A stretch of DNA of 64,000 nt, from NCBI RefSeq assembly GCF_023065955.2, contig NW_026622952.1, positions 33,057,813-33,121,812 of the forward strand. Reading direction: 5' to 3'. Position 1 is the first letter of the stretch, and every line of letters begins with the position of its first letter. This DNA is from Ursus arctos (taxonomy: Eukaryota; Chordata; Mammalia; Carnivora; Ursidae). The position numbers and the translations under genes were made by a program. Shown here piece by piece: positions 59,591-64,000 of this stretch. Under the pieces are notes generated by a model that was not told the origin of the DNA, searched no databases, and worked only from the letters and a program-made list of their open reading frames with translations.

Positions 59591-62500
59591 AAGTGTGTTC
59601 AACAATCAACCATAATGAGGTGGTTAATTTAATAATTATTTTATTTACCCTCTTAAAATTTAGAGTTCTTTGAAATGATTTAGATAATATGGGTCTCTTT
59701 AAAAAGGCTTTTTAGGTAAATGTGATATTGCACTTTCTAGTCCTTTTTCTTGGTGAATTTCCTCTATGAGGCAGGAACAATCAAAATCAGTCCACCGACT
59801 TCTGAACTCATAAACATGGGTTTTGTTAGAGCTGTAAGGCCCTCACAAATCATCTACTCAACCACCATTAAACAGGTGATGTCAGAGTGCTTCCGTCAAG
59901 GTGAATACTCAGGCACACGCAAGGCTGGAACCTTAGCTGAGTACCGGGTGTCATTCCATTTCCCTCTTGCCTTGATCTCGCCCCAAATGGGTTATCTGAA
60001 CTGTCCTTCATGACAAGAGCGCTCAGACCCATGCTTGTCATCAGTGATGAAAACCATGTCGTTTCTCTTCATCATAGAAACTTATGTTTACAACTACATA
60101 CTGATTCTGTATTTCTTTCCTCCTCCACTTTCTCCTTAGCTCCTTCAAACCAACAAAGCTGCCTAAGTGTTCATTCTAAAAAAAAACAACGAGAGGGAAA
60201 AATAGGTGCCTTTTGATTTTATGTATTTCTTTTTCCTTGCCACAACCATGGCTTGACTTGTCACTGTGCTCTGTCTGGCTTTCTGTCTCAGACGTCGATG
60301 GATTTCATACATGGAAGATGGTTGGCCCTTTGACCTTTTAGAAACCTAGTCCTAAAACTTGTTCCCTACCGCCCTCATCTTTTCTATAAATCTTCATTTA
60401 AAAGGCAAAACTATTCAGAGCAGCTGTTTTTTTTTCCTATGCCAAAATTGGCTCCCCTAATCTATCTTTTTGTACAGTAGTCATAATTCTTGTTATACAA
60501 AACCCAAAGATACAGGGCACACAGACTATCACATTATTTCACATGTAACTTGATAGTTTGCTGACATGCTTTGAGGACATCACACTTCACTGGCAAGTCA
60601 AAAGAATTGGAAGGTTATTAGCAGTTACATTTGAACAGAGACTGAAAGGAATGCCCTCCGATAGGAAAGTACCCTGGGAATGCTATGCTATTGCTTTTTC
60701 GGACTTAGAAGCCACCTGGGAAATAGGAAAATCCAATTTACCAGAGAATGGAAAGGTGTGGGCCTTCACTTGGATTGGCAAACAGAACAGCTAAAGAGCA
60801 AGAGAGGAAGGCAGAAACTGCCAGCACTCATGGCCCTGACCAACATTTCAGCGGGCTTTTTTTTTTCTTTTTTCTTTTCTTAGTTTCCTCCAGGCTTCTC
60901 TGGTCTCTTTGAATATCAGATCTTTTACTAATTTGCCTTGTTCAAGTAAAGCTACCTATATGACTGGAGCCAGAGCAGGAGGCCAGATGCTAGCACACTG
61001 CTCGCACCTGTCTCCAGCCAGCCCTGCACATTTATCTGTAAAGAAGACATGGAAACGTGCGCACGCACACATGGACTCTGACCATATGCTTAAATCTGCA
61101 CAAAGCTCTATGAAACATTTCTTCTCCTTTGTACTAAGCCCCTCAAGTTTTGCTGAAGGACAAAAGAACACAGATAGTGGGCCCTCTACCTCCACCTTAA
61201 AAAACATATTCATTGCCCATAATATTTAAAATAATTATGTAAGGGAATTTTTCTGGTCACTGGAAAGTGTTGCTACAAAGCACATTTCTTTGCCACCTAA
61301 AAGAATAAATAAATAAAAAACAACAGAAATAACTTTTTCTGCCTAGTCCCCAGACAATTTGATTTGTTTGCCTCCTGAACAAAATCTAGCCAGATAATTC
61401 ATTTGATTCCTCTTCAAGTTAGAAGGCAACATAGAACATGGCCATAAAGAAATTGTGCGAAGGCTAAGAACATGGAGAAGTTCTACTTATGCATTTTCAG
61501 CTCTATGCTCAGAGCAGCCTGAGAATTTTCCCCAGTATGAGCAAGATCAATCACAAGATTGCAAGGTAGACTCCCTCTGGCGTTAGATTGGTCACTTTAT
61601 TTGGAATGAACCGGGGTCCATATTGTCAGCTTTCTAACTTGTCAGCTTTGGATGCTAAAAATGCACTTCCTTCTCCCAAATAAGAAGAAAAAAATCCAAT
61701 CCTCTGAGCTTTTTAATCTCTTGTCTTTTTTCATTACATGGAATCAAAAGAAGAAAGGAAGCCAAGCAGTTTCTAAACATTCTGGCAAACAGCAGGACAG
61801 GCGTGGGGTGGTTGGTTTTCAGATTTTTGCTTTATTGTGGGGGTGTTATTTTATATGGTAAGTTAGTTATCACATTTGCATTTTTAGAGGTTAAAAAACC
61901 ATTTTATTATGGGGGCAACGATGTGTTTGTGGTAAAGCCTGGAGGAATCACAACTCAACATTTATCATCGTAAGGTAATGCCACAATAATTTCTCCATTG
62001 GTTAACAGGGCAAAGATTCTCCTAAGCAGTACTTCTGTGGTAATTTTAAACAAGCTATAACACAAAGAGAAACAAAGCCTCCAGACTGGTGTTCAGGCTT
62101 AATAATTCCCTATGTTTTATTTTAAGGCTCAGAAACACAAACTAAGACAATAGGGTTTTTCAATTGATTTTGAAATGTAAAAGTATCATAAAAGGAACAA
62201 ATGGAAATGCATAATAAGCAACAAATTGTAGGAGTCTGAAACAGAAAGAAAAAGCATCAGTTCTGTGGTTAGCTGGATAAAAGATGTAATTGTTCCAGGA
62301 AACAATGGAATCCTAGAGTCACCCTTTTGAAAGTTAACTGCATTGTCTTGCTTAAAGGACTCTTCTTCTTAATATTTTGTAGCCCTCAGTGTTGATATTC
62401 ATTCTCAACACAGCACCTGAATTCTGCCTCCCAATATCTTACAATACTTTTATTTTTGTAGGTACTAATGCACAAAAGTGAGTTATGTTGAATAAATGTT

Positions 62501-62861
62501 TATATAAAACTTAGAAAAATTTCATCACTACTCTAGAATAATAGAGGGAAAAAATGGAGAAACTTCATGAGTGATATTTCTCCTTACATAAGTATAATAC
62601 AGTACAATTAATTACCTTGCAATAAGGAGACATTTTAATTCATTTAACTTCAATTAAACCCAGTATATGCACTGTACCTCGTTGGGCACTGCAGGTGATT
62701 CGAAAGAATTATAAAACATGGTTCCTGCTGTCAAGTCACAGACAGTGTGGTCACGGGAGAAAAACGATAGATGTAGGAAACACATAAGAGAGCACAATAA
62801 GTCTTAGATTTCCTGTGAAGTAGTATAGCTGTTGTTGTTGTGTTGTTTTTTAAATAACAGC
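59591..62861. other. unique sequence with worn repeat traces, no gene
   Basis: Bases 60620-60760 ('GCAGTTACATTTGAACAGAG') resemble antisense LINE2; bases 59825-59880 resemble the unnamed old repeat also suspected near 22.6 kb. T-rich runs near 60425 and 60860. Open frames at 59750-60216, 60558-60883 and 60909-61229 have no recognised motif. Confidence 0.35.
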
Positions 62862-62925
62862 AAGCACCTTTTATTGACCCCCTTCCGTGTGCCAGGCACT
62901 GCACTAGTGTTCTCCATCTTCCTTT
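62862..62925 (-). repeat. MIR-class fragment, antisense
   Basis: 'CACCTTTTATTGACCCCCTT' followed by 'CCGTGTGCCAGGCACTGCAC' matches the characteristic antisense 3' end of MIR/LINE2-class repeats. Confidence 0.65.
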
Positions 62926-62927
62926 TC

Positions 62928-63185
62928 TTTCTTGAAGTATAGTTGACACACAGTCTCACATTAGTTTCAGGTGTACAACATAGTGACGTGGCAAGTCTCT
63001 ACATTATGCTGTGCTCACTGCAAGTGTGGCTCCCATCCGTCACATACAACACCGTTACATCACCTATTACTGTATGTTTTATGGTGTACCTTTCATCTCC
63101 AGCACCTATTCAGTCTGTACCTGGAAGCCTCGACTCCTTCTCCCTTTCATTTCTTTTTACCCATCCCTCACCTTCCCCCTAAAAC
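62928..63185 (-). mobile_element. L1 3' UTR fragment, antisense
   Basis: 'CTTGAAGTATAGTTGACACA', 'CACATTAGTTTCAGGTGTAC', 'AACATAGTGACGTGGCAAGT' and 'CCCATCCCTCACCTTCCCCC' follow the antisense 3' UTR of older mammalian L1 (L1MA/L1MB-like). Open + frames across it are translations of this repeat. Confidence 0.85.
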
Positions 63186-63326
63186 TGGAAACAAAAGGAG
63201 TCAGAAGATAGAGGTTGCTAGTTCCAGCTTTACTCCTGATTCTCTGTGTAAATTCTCCTGGCCTCGGTAAAATAAAGAAGTTGGACTTGAATTGTACACA
63301 AGTGCCCTTTCAGCATTGACTTAACT

Positions 63327-63543
63327 GGGGCGCCTGGGTGGCTCAGTCGGTAAAGCGTCCGACTTTTGATTTAGGCTCCGGTCATGATCTCAGGGTCCTG
63401 GGAACAAGCCCCATGGGCAAGCTTTGCACTCAAAGGGCCCCCTGCTTGAGATTCTTTCTCTCCCTCTCCCTCTGCCCATGCCCGCATTTGTGTGCTCTCT
63501 CTAAAAAAATAAATCTTAATAAAAAATAAATCTTAAAAAAAAA
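63327..63543 (+). mobile_element. CAN-SINE (SINEC), full-length, diverged
   Basis: GGGGCGCCTGGGTGGCTCAG head, 'GGTCATGATCTCAGGGTCCT', an internal variant at the B box (GGGAACAAGCCCC), a CT-rich body and a doubled AAATAAATCTTA tail with A-run. The changed B box suggests an older subfamily or mutation. Confidence 0.95.
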
Positions 63544-64000
63544 GGTCAGGTATCTCAATATTTGCATAGAGAGGAGAAAGGGAAATTCAAGAACATAAAT
63601 CAAGTTGGGCTGAGGTGCTAAGGAAGACTTCATGGAAGATTTGACGCAGTCTGGCCTCTTTGAAAAGGAGGGTTTATATTCCTTTTACACTGAGTGTAAA
63701 CTCTGCACTAGCAGCAAGCGAAGTAGCTGTGGTGGGTGTTCCTAAAAGCTTTAGGAGGAAGTAAGTAAAGATGAAAAGACCGTTTTAAAAAATAATGTGT
63801 CCGTGTCAGGGTTTTGTTTTGTTTTGTTTTGTTTTTTTCCTTTATTTCCATGACATCTTCAAAAGGCCGGTATAAAAGTTGAAAATATTTCATAAAGATA
63901 GCCTGATGGACAACAGGTAGGAAAATGTCAGAGTAGAAATGCATTATACTACTAAAACTCATTAATGTTATTATGAAATATACCCAGGTCTGTGTTCATT
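63544..64000. other. unique sequence with (GTTTT)n patch
   Basis: A (GTTTT)n run lies at about 63811-63836. Nothing else recognised to the window end. Confidence 0.4.

Overview
The window is AT-rich, repeat-laden mammalian nuclear DNA from a carnivore. The key evidence is about 15 copies of the carnivore tRNA-Lys-derived SINE (CAN-SINE/SINEC: 5' end like GGGGCGCCTGGGTGGC, tail ending AATAAATAAAATCTT) and carnivore-type L1. Several SINE copies carry a long CT-rich body with 'CTCGCTGGCTGTCTC', and the short L1 tail at 3993-4276 is of a type I associate with bears and their arctoid relatives. A bear (Ursidae) or close relative is therefore my inference, not a proven identification.

I find no protein-coding exon, rRNA gene, functional tRNA gene or CRISPR that I can support. 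Every long open frame lies in a repeat or low-complexity tract, or is about as long as chance allows in this composition. The window is best described as intergenic or deep-intronic DNA whose content is interspersed repeats, microsatellites and unique sequence.

Layout. 0-5 kb: a 5'-truncated antisense L1 ORF2 piece at the left edge, an adjoining frame-broken coding-like segment (possible retropseudogene), a hAT-like DNA transposon fossil, a CAN-SINE, MIR fragments and a small L1 tail with clear target-site duplications (TSDs). 5-24 kb: mostly unique AT-rich DNA with a few simple repeats, one CAN-SINE near 11.2 kb, two local CpG-enriched patches (16.3-16.5 and 19.5-20.5 kb) and candidate regulatory sequence near 8.4-9.0 kb. 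24-28.3 kb: CAN-SINEs, a 385-bp polypyrimidine (TTTC)n tract and a hAT-like fossil. 31-33.5 kb: a nested cluster of two antisense L1 pieces, three CAN-SINEs, a 5S rRNA-derived insertion with perfect 14-bp TSDs, and TG and TA microsatellites. 37-49 kb: CAN-SINEs, MIRs, an MLT1-type LTR and a long LINE2 3' end. 51-54 kb: two young full-length CAN-SINEs with TSDs, an antisense LINE2, and a palindromic MITE-like element split by one of those SINEs. 54-64 kb: mostly unique sequence, ending in an antisense L1 3' UTR piece and a last CAN-SINE.

Nothing here looks like a new multi-gene system. The most distinctive observations are the nested 'tailless' 5S rRNA insertion at 32436-32473 and the SINE-split palindromic element at 53274-53672. 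Repeat family names come from my memory of consensus sequences and were not verified by a search.
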